Shown: positions 29,072 to 39,204, counted from the stretch's first letter. The stretch: DNA of 64,000 nucleotides from Flocculibacter collagenilyticus (GCF_016469335.1 NZ_CP059888.1:1488001-1552000); one strand, 5' to 3'. Numbers and translations: made by a program. Notes: generated by a model not told the origin, from the sequence alone.

Positions 29072-29335
29072 AATTTCACCCCACATGAAGCTTTATTTTT
29101 CATGCAAATCATTGAAAGTAATATAAATTAAATTGGTACGTAGATTAGCACTTTTTACTGAGTTTTAAACTTAGGTAAGAGGTTTTCTACGATTTATTTC
29201 TTAGCTTCATTTAACTATAGACAGTCATCTTATTGTTGTATGTTTTTTATGCGGTTAAGTTTGAACTTTTTTGAAAAACTGAGAATGAGTGTAGGTATTT
29301 AAAAAGTGTGTGATTCAGTGTTTAAGATTTTTACA
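29072..29335. other. Spacer upstream of the Tsx-like gene
   Basis: About 260 bp of AT-rich DNA without a visible gene. It must hold the promoter of the Tsx-like gene on the minus strand; I could not single out its elements. Confidence 0.4.
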
Positions 29336-29367
29336 TTAAAACAAATTAGCTGCATAAAAGCAGCTAA
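29336..29367 (-). terminator. Terminator of the SIMPL gene
   Basis: TTAGCTGC (29346-29353), six-base loop, GCAGCTAA (29360-29367). On the minus strand the stem is followed by TTTGTTTT. It lies 56 bp after the SIMPL stop codon. Confidence 0.8.
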
Positions 29368-29422
29368 TAAGAATTGTTATGCTTACTTGTCCTGAGAAAG
29401 CTCATATATGTTACAAGCAAGG

Positions 29423-30148
29423 TTATTCTATTGTATAAACAACATAAACAGTTGCTGTAACCCTCATTTCGCCTACCTCAAAAACGCTAGGTGGTGGAGG
29501 TGTTACTCTAAGGCGTCGTTCTGTAACAGTATATGACTGACCATAAATTCTTTGTTCAGGTTTTAGGTTGTAAGAGCTATCGTCTCTTGTTTTAAACTCT
29601 GAGATTGAATGTACATTTTTAATCTTTTTGTTCTGTAGCTCTGCAAGGCTTTCAGCTTTGATTCTTGCATCTTTTAAAGCTAGCATAAGAGCTTTTTTCT
29701 TTAGCTCATTCTCTTTCGATACTTTGACAGTTGATGATATTTTTGAAGTAATCCCAACATTAACTAAAATATCATTTAGTTGTGGGTACTTTTTTAAATC
29801 TTTCAGGACAATATCTACATTACGACTTACACTTGTTCCTTTATCTATTTTCTTTCTATCTTCATACTCAAAAGCAGGGTTTATTTGCAAAGGTGTAGCA
29901 GTTATATCACTTTTCTCAACATTAAGTTTTTGCATTGCTTCAAATAGTTTTAGTGACTTTTGATCCACTTCTAATTTTGCAACTTCCGCATCAAAGTTAA
30001 CAGCCTTTAAAGATACAGATACTTGGATTTGGTCTGGAAAAACCCCAAAGTCTGATGTGCCCTCTACGTATATATGAGGCTCATTAGGAATAACTGAGGC
30101 AAGAGGAGTAAAAGATATGAGAGATAATACCAATAAAAGTTTTTTCAT
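29423..30148 (-). CDS. SIMPL-domain (DUF541) periplasmic protein
   Basis: A 241-residue exported protein with a signal peptide (MKKLLLVLSLISFTPLASV) and the SIMPL pattern: EPHIYVEGTSDFGVFPDQIQVSVSLKA, later INPAFEYEDRKK, SRNVDIVLKDL, then KKALMLALKDARIKAESLAE and a C-terminal strand VTATVYVVYTIE. The family (E. coli YggE type) is linked to oxidative stress in some species, but no biochemical role is settled. It is a single gene with its own terminator. A proline run (PPPP) precedes the last strand. Confidence 0.85.
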   Translation of the reverse strand: MKKLLLVLSLISFTPLASVIPNEPHIYVEGTSDFGVFPDQIQVSVSLKAVNFDAEVAKLEVDQKSLKLFEAMQKLNVEKSDITATPLQINPAFEYEDRKKIDKGTSVSRNVDIVLKDLKKYPQLNDILVNVGITSKISSTVKVSKENELKKKALMLALKDARIKAESLAELQNKKIKNVHSISEFKTRDDSSYNLKPEQRIYGQSYTVTERRLRVTPPPPSVFEVGEMRVTATVYVVYTIE

Positions 30149-30490
30149 AAATAATTCTTTAATAACAACTAGATGTTGATTTGTTTATAACGTTCACGTA
30201 ACTAACGTAGGGATTTACTTTCTCATTATGCTCCGAAAATTCAATTAAAAAGCTAACAATTTATTGGAACCCATATTGAGGTAATTTAACACCCCAAAAG
30301 GGTAAATTAAGTTTCATCAGCATTTTTAGCATGGTAACAGCCTATATGCAATAAGCCCTCTGAGGTTGTATTTTTTGCGTACGTTAAAAAGAGATTGTAT
30401 CTTATATTTACTGTTATCTGAAATTTTCGGGTTTGGCAGTCCTTTTGTTTTAACGTGACACCGAGTGCCCATGCTTGCTTACCGATACGC
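30149..30490. other. Gene-free region before the transporter leader
   Basis: About 340 bp with no recognisable gene. It contains one weak inverted repeat (TAATTTA/TAAATTA with CCC/GGG inside, about 30282-30310), and presumably the promoters for the SIMPL gene and the transporter. Confidence 0.4.
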
Positions 30491-30491
30491 C

Positions 30492-30533
30492 ATGATTGAA
30501 GCCTTCAATATGTTCCCTCTAACAAAAAAATAA
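30492..30533 (+). CDS. Possible 13-codon leader ORF
   Basis: ATG to TAA encodes MIEAFNMFPLTKK. It lies upstream of the structured leader of the sodium-dependent transporter gene. The DNA around its start is a perfect inverted repeat, ATTGAAG-C-CTTCAAT (30495-30509). No clear ribosome site is visible, so this may not be translated. Confidence 0.2.
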   Translation: MIEAFNMFPLTKK

Positions 30534-30544
30534 GGTTATACCAG

Positions 30545-30637
30545 TCAGCAAGAGACTTTTAAGTTTCGACCTGATAGGATTGGCGGTCATAATTAAAAGC
30601 GGCCTTGCTGATTGATTGTCAGACCTTGAGTGACCGC
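30545..30637 (+). promoter_or_regulatory. Structured 5' leader with interlocked pairings
   Basis: Strand A TCAGCAAG (30545-30552) pairs with A' CTTGCTGA (30604-30611), and strand B GCGGTCA (30583-30589) pairs with B' TGACCGC (30631-30637). The order A-B-A'-B' is that of a pseudoknot or of two mutually exclusive states. It ends 41 bp before the transporter start. I know no riboswitch class that matches. Confidence 0.4.
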
Positions 30638-30678
30638 AATAATAAAAATCACAAATATTATAAATCTAAAGGAAGTTT

Positions 30679-32106
30679 ATGAGTCTCCCTCGCGAACAAT
30701 TTAGCTCGAAGCTAGGTTTTATCCTTGCTGCAGCGGGCTCAGCGGTTGGAATTGGCAACTTGGTTGGATTCCCTGTCGCGGCAACAAAAAACGGTGGCGG
30801 TGCATTTTTACTTATCTACGCATTATTTGTTTTCTTTATTTGTTTACCCGTTATGCTGGCGGAGATGTCCCTAGGGCGTCATACAACTAAAGATCCATTA
30901 GGTGCATATAATAAGGTATCAAATAATCATAAAGGCTGGGGATTTGCTGGTTTCTTATCCGTGTTAACACCTTTTATGATAGGCGTTTTCTATTTGGTAG
31001 TGACCGTATGGATATTCGGTTATTTATATAAAACCGTTACGGGTGATTTATCTCAATTAGCACAACCGGGTACATTTGGTGAGTTTGTAAATTCGTCATC
31101 TTTATTTATTTATATGGTTGTAGTGGTTGCTGTTATTTACTCTATTTTGGTAATGGGCGTTAAAAAAGGCATTGAAAGTGCCGCTAAACTATTAATGCCA
31201 GCCTTGTTCATAATGCTTATTGGCTTAGTTATTTATGTATTAACGTTAGACAATGCATTTGCTGGGGTTAGCTATTACATTGTTCCTGACTTTAATAAGA
31301 TTACCGCAGCAACCGTGAACGGAGCATTGTCGCAAGCGTTCTTCTCGTTATCTTTAGGTATGGGTATTTTAATTACGTACGGTTCATATTTAAGTAAACG
31401 TGACGATATTGTTGGTGGCGCAAAAATGGTTGCGATTACTGACACCGCGGTTGCATTTACTGCTGGTTTACTTATTCTTCCTGCTATCTTTTCATTCAAC
31501 CCTAACACGAACACTGCAGAACTATCTGATTCATCGGTGTCTTTAATGTTTGTATTTTTGCCAAAAATATTTTTAGCGTTACAAGCATCGCTGGGGTATG
31601 TAGGCGCAAGTGCAGTTGCGGCAACGTTCTTCTTGCTAGTATTTTTCGCTGCGATTACGTCGTTGGTTTCAATTATTGAAGTGACAGTAGCCAGTTTAAT
31701 TGACGAAAAAGGCATGAGCCGTAAGCAGGCTCTTGGCTTTTTAGGCGGCACAATGGGTGTGTTAGCTGTTATTTGTACGCTGTCTTTTGGCATGGTGACC
31801 ATGTTTACAGAGTTCACGTCTTATGCCGGAGCGAGTAAATCGGTTTTTGATGTTGTTGTAGATATTTTCTACGATACGATTTTACCGCTTAATGGCTTAT
31901 TGGTGTGTATGTTTGTGATGCGCCGTTGGAAGAAGAAGCAATTCCACGCTGAATTAAGTGAGGGGAATGACAGCTATGAAGGTTCTTGGTTACAAAAGTA
32001 TGTGGACTTTTCTTTAAGCACGTTTATTCCTGTTGTACTAGCGGCGGTATTTATTAATATTGTTGCTCAAAAATACTTTGGTATCAGTTTGTTGGATCTG
32101 ATTTAA
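30679..32106 (+). CDS. Sodium-dependent transporter, NSS/SNF family
   Basis: An inner-membrane sodium-coupled symporter of the neurotransmitter:sodium symporter family (bacterial YocR/YhdH-like group). The 475 residues begin with the family signature SSKLGFILAAAGSAVGIGNLVGFP, where the sodium site lies, and continue with about 11-12 membrane segments, including the AFFSLSLGMGILITYGSYLSKRDDI region of the second sodium site. Substrates in the family are amino acids or related amines; the actual one is unknown. AAAGGAAG precedes the ATG. The leader at 30492-30637 suggests regulated expression. Confidence 0.9.
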   Translation: MSLPREQFSSKLGFILAAAGSAVGIGNLVGFPVAATKNGGGAFLLIYALFVFFICLPVMLAEMSLGRHTTKDPLGAYNKVSNNHKGWGFAGFLSVLTPFMIGVFYLVVTVWIFGYLYKTVTGDLSQLAQPGTFGEFVNSSSLFIYMVVVVAVIYSILVMGVKKGIESAAKLLMPALFIMLIGLVIYVLTLDNAFAGVSYYIVPDFNKITAATVNGALSQAFFSLSLGMGILITYGSYLSKRDDIVGGAKMVAITDTAVAFTAGLLILPAIFSFNPNTNTAELSDSSVSLMFVFLPKIFLALQASLGYVGASAVAATFFLLVFFAAITSLVSIIEVTVASLIDEKGMSRKQALGFLGGTMGVLAVICTLSFGMVTMFTEFTSYAGASKSVFDVVVDIFYDTILPLNGLLVCMFVMRRWKKKQFHAELSEGNDSYEGSWLQKYVDFSLSTFIPVVLAAVFINIVAQKYFGISLLDLI

Positions 32107-32165
32107 ACTTATATATTATGTAATTTAATACATTTCCTATCCTACGATAAGTTAAGGTTTTTATT

Positions 32166-32197
32166 AAGACTTGGAGCGTGAGCTCTAGGTCTTTTTT
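32166..32197 (+). terminator. Terminator of the NSS transporter gene
   Basis: AAGACTTGGAGC (32166-32177), GTGA loop, GCTCTAGGTCTT (32182-32193) with two G-U pairs, then a T-run. Confidence 0.85.
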
Positions 32198-32362
32198 ATT
32201 TTCAAAGGAGATTGTTAACTATCGATTATATTTATGTATAATTGCCTGCTTTTATAGTCATTGTGATCCCTGCGGGAGCTCTTCTGTTCGAGGTTCACTT
32301 AATAACTAACCCTATAATTTCATTTTTCTATTACTATGTTTGAGCATGAGAAGGATACATCA

Positions 32363-35095
32363 ATGCTTACTAAATTAATTAAGTTTGGAATACTTTATCT
32401 ATTTTTTGTTAGTTCTTATGTCTCAGGACTAACAATTGAAACCTATTATCAAACACAACTAAACATCAATTACTCTCCGAATATTAAAGTTTCTAAAATC
32501 TTAGAAGAAACAAGCTTAAGTGAAAACCTTATTCAAGCTGACTTGAAGTTACACTATAATAATCAGGATTTAGATCCAGCATTAACATTGTCTGACTATA
32601 ATATTGATAATCATGGAACTGTTGAGCTTTACATTAAGCCACGAACAATTATTAGTCCGAATGGAGAATCTCACCTCTTTTATAATATAAATCAGCGCGC
32701 TGAGTCAAAAGGCAGCGGCTCTGAAGGCTCTGATGTTACTTTATTGTACTCTTTAGATGACTACTATCTTCTTTTGGCAAATGATGGTGTTCATGGTAAG
32801 CAACTTTGGTCACTGGAAAAAAAGACCGAAAACCTTAACATGTTAACAAATGTGCAAAGCTACTCTTCATGGTGGCCATCTCCAATTAGTAATGAATTTG
32901 AGGGAATAATTAGGCCATATTACTACGCGCATCTTGACGGGTACTTTTTCTTTTCAATTAAAAATTCTGAAGGTAATAGAGAGCCTTGGTATTTTGATTC
33001 TAAGTCGGGCACTATAAAAAAATTAGTTGATGAGTTCTCAGGTGAAGTTCTTAGTTGGCCAAAATATGTTGTAATTGATGGTCTTCTGTATTATTTTTCT
33101 TCCAATTCTGAATCTTCTACAAATTATCAGAACTATTACCACATCGATTTAGAAAAAAAAATAATTTCACCCGCTACGCTAAAACCACTGGAAAGAATTC
33201 AACTTACCTTGATGAAAGGTACGAGCCAATCATTCGCCCCACTATATCTAGATGAAGAGTCAGGTCTTAGTGCTGAAATAGATAACCCTGTTTATATCTG
33301 GGGCGACCATGGGCTTCATGAGGAAGCTATTTTTGGAGAGAACGTATTTATTGATTTTTGGACCTCTCGCATGGGGTATGATAGGCCAAAGCTGATTCGT
33401 AATGCTTTTAATCTTCTGACTTGGAAATGGACTACGTTGGAGTTACCTGAAGATGATGAAGATATTTTTACTCAGTATAATAATATGATGATATCCATTT
33501 CAGATACATATTATGGTCTTGTAAGCTCAACTACTGTAACAGGATGGGATACCGCTTTGCGGAAAGTTGTAGAATTTGATATAACTCGCAGCCCTCAGGT
33601 TAGTAGGTTTATTCATAACGGCTTGCTATATCTAAACTATAACACGTCCCTTCATTTTTTTAATTCATTATCTAGTGAACTAAAGTCAGTTGCTCTTCCA
33701 AGTGACATACAGGTAAATGTTTTATATTTTATTGATAATAATTTTGTAGCTTTTGTACGAGGCTCTCTTCCTAATGAGGGGGAAGAGTTAATGCTGCTAC
33801 AGATTTCCGCTAATAACAGTGTACCATATATGACAAGTGATGCCTCAACACGTCATTTTACAGCTACTTCAGAAACATACGTTTTTGAGCCAGGAGCATC
33901 TGATATAGACGGTGATAACTTAACTTATACAATAGTTAATAAACCAGAATGGTTAGAATTTAACGCACAAACAGGGATATTAACAGGTATCCCTACAGAG
34001 AGGGATAAGGGGGTATATTCAGGTATCAGTATTTGCGTAAATGATGGCCAATTAGAATCATGCCTTTCTGCCTTCTCAATTATAGTTGGTAATATTCCTC
34101 CTAAACTTATGTATAACGTTGATAGCCACGTTACTTTTGATACGCTAGAAATTACCACTGCTAATGAACCCATCTCAGTTAAACCAGTAATAAGAGATCT
34201 GAATAGTGAAGATACGCATACCTTTGAGCTTGTCGGTGATATACCAGACTGGTTGAAGTTTAATAAAGAAACCGGTGAAATTCATGGTCAGTCACCAAGC
34301 AACGATGGTGACTCTTGGCATCTTTCACTTGGTGTGAATGACGGACATAACGAAACTATCTTTAGAGAGCTTGAAATAATTGTTGAGCATACCCCTGCAC
34401 AATTTACCATATCGATGCCCCATTTATTAGAGGTGGACTTGAGCCCTAATGCTGAATTGAGTATTTTTAAACAAAATATTGACTTAAAAGGTAGTGCTCT
34501 AGAAGGTGAAGAGTTGCAATTCGGTATTATTAACAAACCTAGTTGGCTACATTTAAATGAGTCTACAGGCGAAATTTATGGCGAACCTACTACAAGTGAT
34601 ATAGGTTCTTATCCTAATATAGTTATTAGCTTAGAGTCTGGTGATAAGAAAGCTTATACTAAGTCCTTTACGATTTATGTAAACGCTTATAACCACCTAC
34701 CAGTAGCGAACGATGACACTGCTTCGTTAGAAATAAATAGTTCAATTATCATAGATGTCCTAGCAAATGATGAGGATCCTGAGGGGACTCAATTGACAAT
34801 TCAAAATGTATCAACTGATTTTGGTACAGTAAGAATTATTGATAATAAAATAGAGTATTCGTCATTAAATTCTGCCTCAACGGCTAAAATTGATTATCAA
34901 GTTTCAGATGCTTCTGGTGGGGTAGCAAATGGAGTTGTTATTGTTCAAATTCTTGATACAACCACGGATAGTAGAGAAAAAGAAACTAACCTAGAGCAGC
35001 CTCGTTCTAGCGGAGGGGGGGGGTATTCATATGTGCTCTGTCTTATTCTACTTCTGATGTATAGATCCGCTAAGCTTTATGTATTAAAAAAGTAA
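32363..35095 (+). CDS. Large surface protein with Ig/cadherin-like domains and GlyGly-CTERM tail
   Basis: I place the start at 32363, where AAGGA lies 7 bp upstream and a signal peptide (MLTKLIKFGILYLFFVSSYVSG) begins; an in-frame ATG at 32336 would add nine charged residues in front. The protein then has 910 residues. The N-terminal half holds ELWxxDGT-like segments (DGVHGKQLWSL, GNREPWYF), suggestive of a propeller. From about residue 490 there are three Ig-like/cadherin-like repeats with paired motifs such as KPEWLEFNAQTGILTGIP, and one further domain (VANDDTASLEI...DVLANDEDPEGTQL). The end has SSGGGG (G884-887), a membrane helix and basic residues: a GlyGly-CTERM tail for rhombosortase processing. 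Adhesion is inferred. Confidence 0.75.
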   Translation: MLTKLIKFGILYLFFVSSYVSGLTIETYYQTQLNINYSPNIKVSKILEETSLSENLIQADLKLHYNNQDLDPALTLSDYNIDNHGTVELYIKPRTIISPNGESHLFYNINQRAESKGSGSEGSDVTLLYSLDDYYLLLANDGVHGKQLWSLEKKTENLNMLTNVQSYSSWWPSPISNEFEGIIRPYYYAHLDGYFFFSIKNSEGNREPWYFDSKSGTIKKLVDEFSGEVLSWPKYVVIDGLLYYFSSNSESSTNYQNYYHIDLEKKIISPATLKPLERIQLTLMKGTSQSFAPLYLDEESGLSAEIDNPVYIWGDHGLHEEAIFGENVFIDFWTSRMGYDRPKLIRNAFNLLTWKWTTLELPEDDEDIFTQYNNMMISISDTYYGLVSSTTVTGWDTALRKVVEFDITRSPQVSRFIHNGLLYLNYNTSLHFFNSLSSELKSVALPSDIQVNVLYFIDNNFVAFVRGSLPNEGEELMLLQISANNSVPYMTSDASTRHFTATSETYVFEPGASDIDGDNLTYTIVNKPEWLEFNAQTGILTGIPTERDKGVYSGISICVNDGQLESCLSAFSIIVGNIPPKLMYNVDSHVTFDTLEITTANEPISVKPVIRDLNSEDTHTFELVGDIPDWLKFNKETGEIHGQSPSNDGDSWHLSLGVNDGHNETIFRELEIIVEHTPAQFTISMPHLLEVDLSPNAELSIFKQNIDLKGSALEGEELQFGIINKPSWLHLNESTGEIYGEPTTSDIGSYPNIVISLESGDKKAYTKSFTIYVNAYNHLPVANDDTASLEINSSIIIDVLANDEDPEGTQLTIQNVSTDFGTVRIIDNKIEYSSLNSASTAKIDYQVSDASGGVANGVVIVQILDTTTDSREKETNLEQPRSSGGGGYSYVLCLILLLMYRSAKLYVLKK
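35015..35023 (+). repeat. G9 homopolymer at the GlyGly-CTERM junction
   Basis: Nine consecutive G encode three of the four glycines just before the C-terminal membrane helix. Slippage by one base either way would end translation within about 20 codons and remove the basic tail. Confidence 0.8.
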
Positions 35096-35115
35096 GTGAA
35101 TTTTAGATAATGATT

Positions 35116-35142
35116 GTATCAGGCCTAAAGCCTGATACTTCA
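35116..35142. terminator. Bidirectional terminator between surface-protein gene and his operon
   Basis: Perfect 9-bp stem GTATCAGGC / GCCTGATAC with a CTAAA loop (35116-35138), followed by a moderately T-rich stretch on the plus strand. It lies between convergent genes. Confidence 0.7.
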
Positions 35143-35216
35143 TTTACCTTCTTGGCTTCTGGCACTTACCTGTTCACAGCTAATTTAAATAAAAAGTGTA
35201 ATTTATAAGAACTTAA

Positions 35217-35834
35217 TTATTGGTGCCTTTGCTGTAAAACCTCAATAACATCTGCAAGTGGTACGTCACTGGCCTGTAATAACACTAGTAGATGGTAAAG
35301 TAAGTCCGCTGATTCATTCTTTAATTCGTCTAAGTCTTGAACTGTTGCGGCTAATGCAGTTTCTACTCCTTCTTCGCCTACCTTTTGTGCAATACGCTTT
35401 ATCCCACTTTCAAATAAACTAGCGGTATAGGACGTTTCTGCCGCTGCATGTTTCCGAGCGCTGATGATGCCGTCAAGTTCAGCAATAAAAGCAAGTGTTG
35501 GTTTAGCTCCTGTGTGCCAGCAACTGAAATCGCCTGTGTGGCAGGTTGGGCCGTTTGGTAATACAAGTGCGATTAGGGCGTCGCCATCGCAATCTACGGA
35601 TAATTGCTGAAGGGCAAGTGTGTTACCTGACTCTTCTCCTTTGGTCCATATTCTTTGTTTAGATCGGCTAAAAAAAGTAACCAACTTGGTGTTTAGCGAT
35701 TGTTGTAGCGCCGCCCGATTCATATATCCCTGCATAAGGATTTGTCCTGAGAATACATGTTGAACGATAACAGGTAGTAAGCCGTTCATTTTGTCCCAAG
35801 CTAATTGCTCTTGGTTGTTAGTCGTTATGAGCAT
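35217..35834 (-). CDS. hisI: Bifunctional phosphoribosyl-AMP cyclohydrolase / phosphoribosyl-ATP pyrophosphatase
   Basis: HisIE catalyses steps 2 and 3 of histidine synthesis. The 205 residues combine an N-terminal HisI domain ([20 protein letters not shown], zinc ligands in DCDGD and [11 protein letters not shown]) and a C-terminal HisE domain (about 115-205; [13 protein letters not shown] and [14 protein letters not shown]). It is the last gene of hisGDCBHAFI, and its start overlaps hisF by 10 bp. E. coli HisIE has 203 residues. Confidence is high. Confidence 0.96.
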   Translation of the reverse strand: MLITTNNQEQLAWDKMNGLLPVIVQHVFSGQILMQGYMNRAALQQSLNTKLVTFFSRSKQRIWTKGEESGNTLALQQLSVDCDGDALIALVLPNGPTCHTGDFSCWHTGAKPTLAFIAELDGIISARKHAAAETSYTASLFESGIKRIAQKVGEEGVETALAATVQDLDELKNESADLLYHLLVLLQASDVPLADVIEVLQQRHQ

Positions 35835-36655
35835 ATTGTATTGCCCCCTAATTTTTGTGAGCTAGGTGCTGAACTGTGTAACATTGGTCGAATGGGAACA
35901 TGCTGTTCAATGAGCGCATTTTTTAACGTACCAATATCGATTATCCCTTTATGAAAAACGCTTGCGGCAAGTGCACCGTCCACATCGGCTTGCTGAAACA
36001 CAGAAGTAAAATGAGCAACTCCACCTGCGCCACCGGATGCAATTAATGGGATATCGCATACCTCACGTGCTAGCGCCAGTTGGGTAATGTCATAGCCTTG
36101 TCGAACGCCGTCTTGGTTCATGCAATTAAGGACAATTTCACCTGCGCCGAGTTGCTGTACTTTTTTGATCCATGCCATTGTATTCCACGTTGTTGCTTGC
36201 GTTTTTGTTTCGTCACCCGTGTACATATAAACTTGATAGCAATTTTCTTCTTTGTTGAAGAAGCTATCAATGCCTACGACAACACACTGTTGGCCAAATT
36301 GATCCGACAATCGCTGTATTAAACTGGGGTCTTGTAATGCAGGGGAGTTGATACTTACCTTGTCAGCTCCCATTTTTAGCACTTGTTGGGCATCAAACGC
36401 TGTTTTTATACCGCCTGCCACGCAAAAGGGAATATCGATGACTTCAGCAATTTTGCTTACCCAACTTTTATCTACCACTCGGCCATCACTACTGGCAGTA
36501 ATGTCGTAAAACACTAGTTCATCGGCACCCGATTCAGCATATCTCTTAGCTAAAGGAACAATGTCGCCAATAATTTCATGGTTACGGAACTGTACGCCTT
36601 TTACCACTTTGCCATCGCGAACGTCTAAACAAGGAATTATGCGTTTTGCCAGCAT
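35825..36655 (-). CDS. hisF: Imidazole glycerol phosphate synthase, cyclase subunit
   Basis: HisF receives ammonia from HisH and closes the imidazole ring. TIM barrel with catalytic D11 (PCLDV) and the second aspartate in VVVGIDSFF, plus phosphate-binding GGAGG. The 276 residues are about 18 longer than usual (258), because of a serine-rich C-terminal extension after the normal end IRPM. The start overlaps the end of hisA by 19 bp; the end overlaps hisI. Confidence is high. Confidence 0.96.
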   Translation of the reverse strand: MLAKRIIPCLDVRDGKVVKGVQFRNHEIIGDIVPLAKRYAESGADELVFYDITASSDGRVVDKSWVSKIAEVIDIPFCVAGGIKTAFDAQQVLKMGADKVSINSPALQDPSLIQRLSDQFGQQCVVVGIDSFFNKEENCYQVYMYTGDETKTQATTWNTMAWIKKVQQLGAGEIVLNCMNQDGVRQGYDITQLALAREVCDIPLIASGGAGGVAHFTSVFQQADVDGALAASVFHKGIIDIGTLKNALIEQHVPIRPMLHSSAPSSQKLGGNTICS

Positions 36656-37374
36656 GAAATAGCCTCCTCAACGGTAAATTTACCTTCCAATAATGCGCGC
36701 CCTAGAATAACGCCAGACACACCAGTCGGTTTAAGTGCAATGATGTCACTTAATCGACCAATGCCACCGGACGCTTGCCATTGAATATCGGGATAGTTAG
36801 CGCATAACTCTTGGTATAGAGCCACATTAGCGCCTTTTAATGTGCCATCTTTACTAATGTCTGTGCACAGTACGTGTTTAACATTAACATTGGCGTATTT
36901 TTCTAATAATGCTTCAAGCGTAATTCCACTACTTTTTAACCAGCCATGGGTAGGTAATTGTTTATTACCAAACTTGTCAATATTCACATCTAGTGCAAGA
37001 ACAATCGCGTCATTGCCGTATTTTTCAATCCATGAAGCAACAAGCTCTGGAGATTGAATGGCTAAGCTACCAATCACGACTCTGTTTGCGCCTAAATCAA
37101 GCAAGTTTTCAATGTCTGACTCGCTGCGGATACCACCACCAATTTGGGTAATCATGTTGGCTTGCTTGATCATATTTTTAATTAATTGCAGCTGTCTTTT
37201 TTTGCTATCTTTTGCGCCATCTAAATCTACAATATGTAAAACTTGAGCGCCTTCATTGGCATAGCGTTGTTGCTTTTCGACCGCAGAATAGGCGTACTCA
37301 GTTTTTTTCTTGTAATCGCCCTGATATAAGCGAACAACGCTGCCATTTATCAGATCGAGAGCGGGAATGATCAT
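36637..37374 (-). CDS. hisA: ProFAR isomerase HisA
   Basis: HisA isomerises the aminoaldose ProFAR to the ketose PRFAR, step 4 of the pathway. A 245-residue TIM barrel matching E. coli HisA in length. Catalytic aspartates are D8 ([13 protein letters not shown]) and the one in [13 protein letters not shown]. The phosphate site IGGGIRS is present. It overlaps hisF by 19 bp and follows hisH after 18 bp. Confidence is high. Confidence 0.96.
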   Translation of the reverse strand: MIIPALDLINGSVVRLYQGDYKKKTEYAYSAVEKQQRYANEGAQVLHIVDLDGAKDSKKRQLQLIKNMIKQANMITQIGGGIRSESDIENLLDLGANRVVIGSLAIQSPELVASWIEKYGNDAIVLALDVNIDKFGNKQLPTHGWLKSSGITLEALLEKYANVNVKHVLCTDISKDGTLKGANVALYQELCANYPDIQWQASGGIGRLSDIIALKPTGVSGVILGRALLEGKFTVEEAISCWQNA

Positions 37375-37392
37375 GTTATATTCCTAATGCAG

Positions 37393-38013
37393 TTAAACGT
37401 TAACGAGAAAGTTTTTAATGATTTGGCTACCTAACGGGCCAGAGCGCTCTGGGTGAAATTGGCAACCCATAAAATTTTTATTCGCAATCACGGCTGAAAA
37501 GTCGCCTCCATAGCGACAACTTGCGATGGTGAAGTCATTTATCGGCGCAGCAAAGCTGTGTACAAAGTAGAAATAATCTTGTGCTTTAATGCCTTCAAGC
37601 AATGGGTGACTGGCCACATTGGTTAGCGTGTTCCAGCCCATGTGAGGTAAGCGTTTGCCATTTGCATTTAATGCTGAAACCTTGGTAGGGATAACATTTA
37701 AACACTTAACGGTATTGTTCTTTTGTGGTGTGTTATTAGTGCTTACCGCTTCTTCAGATTCGCTAGCCATGAGCTGCATTCCCAAGCAAAAGCCAAGAAC
37801 AGGCTGTGTTAATTGTTGAATCGTCGTCACTAGATCTTTTTCTATTAAGTTATTCATGGCATGTTTGGCTGTGCCTACGCCCGGTAAAATAACTTTTTCA
37901 GCATGTTGGATTTCTTGCGCATTAGATGAAATTGTTGCGTTAAAGCCTAAGCGTTCTATTGCAAAGGAAACTGATGCTAAATTGGCACAACCGGTGTCTA
38001 CAATAATATTCAT
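37393..38013 (-). CDS. hisH: Imidazole glycerol phosphate synthase, glutaminase subunit
   Basis: Class I glutamine amidotransferase that supplies ammonia to HisF. The 206 residues contain the oxyanion region LPGVGTA, the catalytic cysteine in GFCLGMQLM, and the histidine-glutamate pair in QFHPERSG. A short polar insertion (AVSTNNTPQKNN) lies after the nucleophile elbow. It sits 36 bp after hisB in the operon. Confidence is high. Confidence 0.96.
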   Translation of the reverse strand: MNIIVDTGCANLASVSFAIERLGFNATISSNAQEIQHAEKVILPGVGTAKHAMNNLIEKDLVTTIQQLTQPVLGFCLGMQLMASESEEAVSTNNTPQKNNTVKCLNVIPTKVSALNANGKRLPHMGWNTLTNVASHPLLEGIKAQDYFYFVHSFAAPINDFTIASCRYGGDFSAVIANKNFMGCQFHPERSGPLGSQIIKNFLVNV

Positions 38014-38049
38014 TACTTAATTACTAACCTATTAATAAAACTAACTTTT

Positions 38050-39204
38050 TTATAAAGCGCCTTTGGAACTTGGTAAGGCATCGCCATTAACTGCAATTGC
38101 TTGTCGTAGAGCACGACCAAATACTTTAAATAAACTTTCTACTTGATGGTGTGTATTGCCTTCTGAGGTGCTTAAGTGCATGGTAATGGCCATCGCATCG
38201 GTGAGTGAGCGGAAAAAGTGAGATACCATTTCGCAATTCATGCCACCTACTGTGCTTTGTCCAAAGGTTGCATCGAACTTAAGAAAAGGGCGACCAGATA
38301 AATCCAGTACACATTCGGCTTTACACTCGTCCATTGGCAATACAAAGCCAAATCGCTGAATACCTTGCTTATTTCCTAATGCCATTTTTAATGCTTGACC
38401 CAAGGCAAGTGCGGTATCTTCAATACTGTGGTGATCATCAATGTGATAGTCGCCAGCTACATTGCATTGCAGGTAGAAGCCTGCGTGTGTCGCAATTTGA
38501 TCTAACATGTGATCAAAAAAGCCTAGGCCAGTATTAATTTCAGAACGTTTCGACGAGTCTAAATTAACGGTGACGCTAATGTCGGTTTCCGATGTTTTGC
38601 GTGTAATATTTGCAACTCTTTTACTATTAGTGAGTTGCTCAACAATGGCGGGCCAACTAGTGCTACTTCTATTGTACTTAATACCTTCAATGCCCATGTT
38701 TTGCGCAAGTGTAACGTCAGTATCTCGGTCACCAATTACGTAAGAGTCGCGAAAGTTAACTTTGCCTTGTTGCAAGTAGTGTGACACCAAGCCGAGTAAC
38801 GGTTTGCGACAACTGCATTTTTCTTCTTCGAAGTGTGGGCAAATTAAGGTGTCAATAAAGTTGATCCCTTGTGATGTGAACAGCTGCATCATTTTATTAT
38901 GTGCTAGCTCGAAGCTTGCTTGTGAAAAGCGCTCTGTTCCTAGTCCGTCTTGATTTGAAACCATAACGAGTAAATAACCCGCGCGTTGCAGGGAAAGTAA
39001 TGCTGGTATGACATTAGGTTCAAACTCAAGCTTCTCTAAAGAGTCTAATTGTTTATCTATTGCGGGTTCGTTAACCAAGGTGCCATCGCGATCGATAAAC
39101 AAAATACGAGACTGCTCTGGAATAGTAGCGATATCATCAACAGGTAAAGCACTTAGAAATCCATTGTTTAAATTTAATAAACTAGGTTGCGAAATATTAG
39201 TCAT
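38050..39204 (-). CDS. hisB: Bifunctional histidinol-phosphatase / imidazoleglycerol-phosphate dehydratase
   Basis: HisB catalyses steps 6 and 8. The N-terminal HAD phosphatase has D38 and D40 in FIDRDGTLV and the zinc loop [13 protein letters not shown]. The C-terminal dehydratase has [15 protein letters not shown], the two histidine metal motifs DDHHSIEDT and [10 protein letters not shown], and the end LPSSKGAL. The 384 residues exceed the usual 355 because of about 29 additional residues at the N-terminus. The start codon lies inside the end of hisC (8-bp overlap), so a later start cannot be excluded. Confidence in function is high. Confidence 0.95.
   Translation of the reverse strand: MTNISQPSLLNLNNGFLSALPVDDIATIPEQSRILFIDRDGTLVNEPAIDKQLDSLEKLEFEPNVIPALLSLQRAGYLLVMVSNQDGLGTERFSQASFELAHNKMMQLFTSQGINFIDTLICPHFEEEKCSCRKPLLGLVSHYLQQGKVNFRDSYVIGDRDTDVTLAQNMGIEGIKYNRSSTSWPAIVEQLTNSKRVANITRKTSETDISVTVNLDSSKRSEINTGLGFFDHMLDQIATHAGFYLQCNVAGDYHIDDHHSIEDTALALGQALKMALGNKQGIQRFGFVLPMDECKAECVLDLSGRPFLKFDATFGQSTVGGMNCEMVSHFFRSLTDAMAITMHLSTSEGNTHHQVESLFKVFGRALRQAIAVNGDALPSSKGAL

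Noticed and set aside
30583-30637. Glycine or lysine riboswitch upstream of the NSS transporter
   Set aside because: The conserved core sequences of those classes are not present; only the interlocked pairings are supported.
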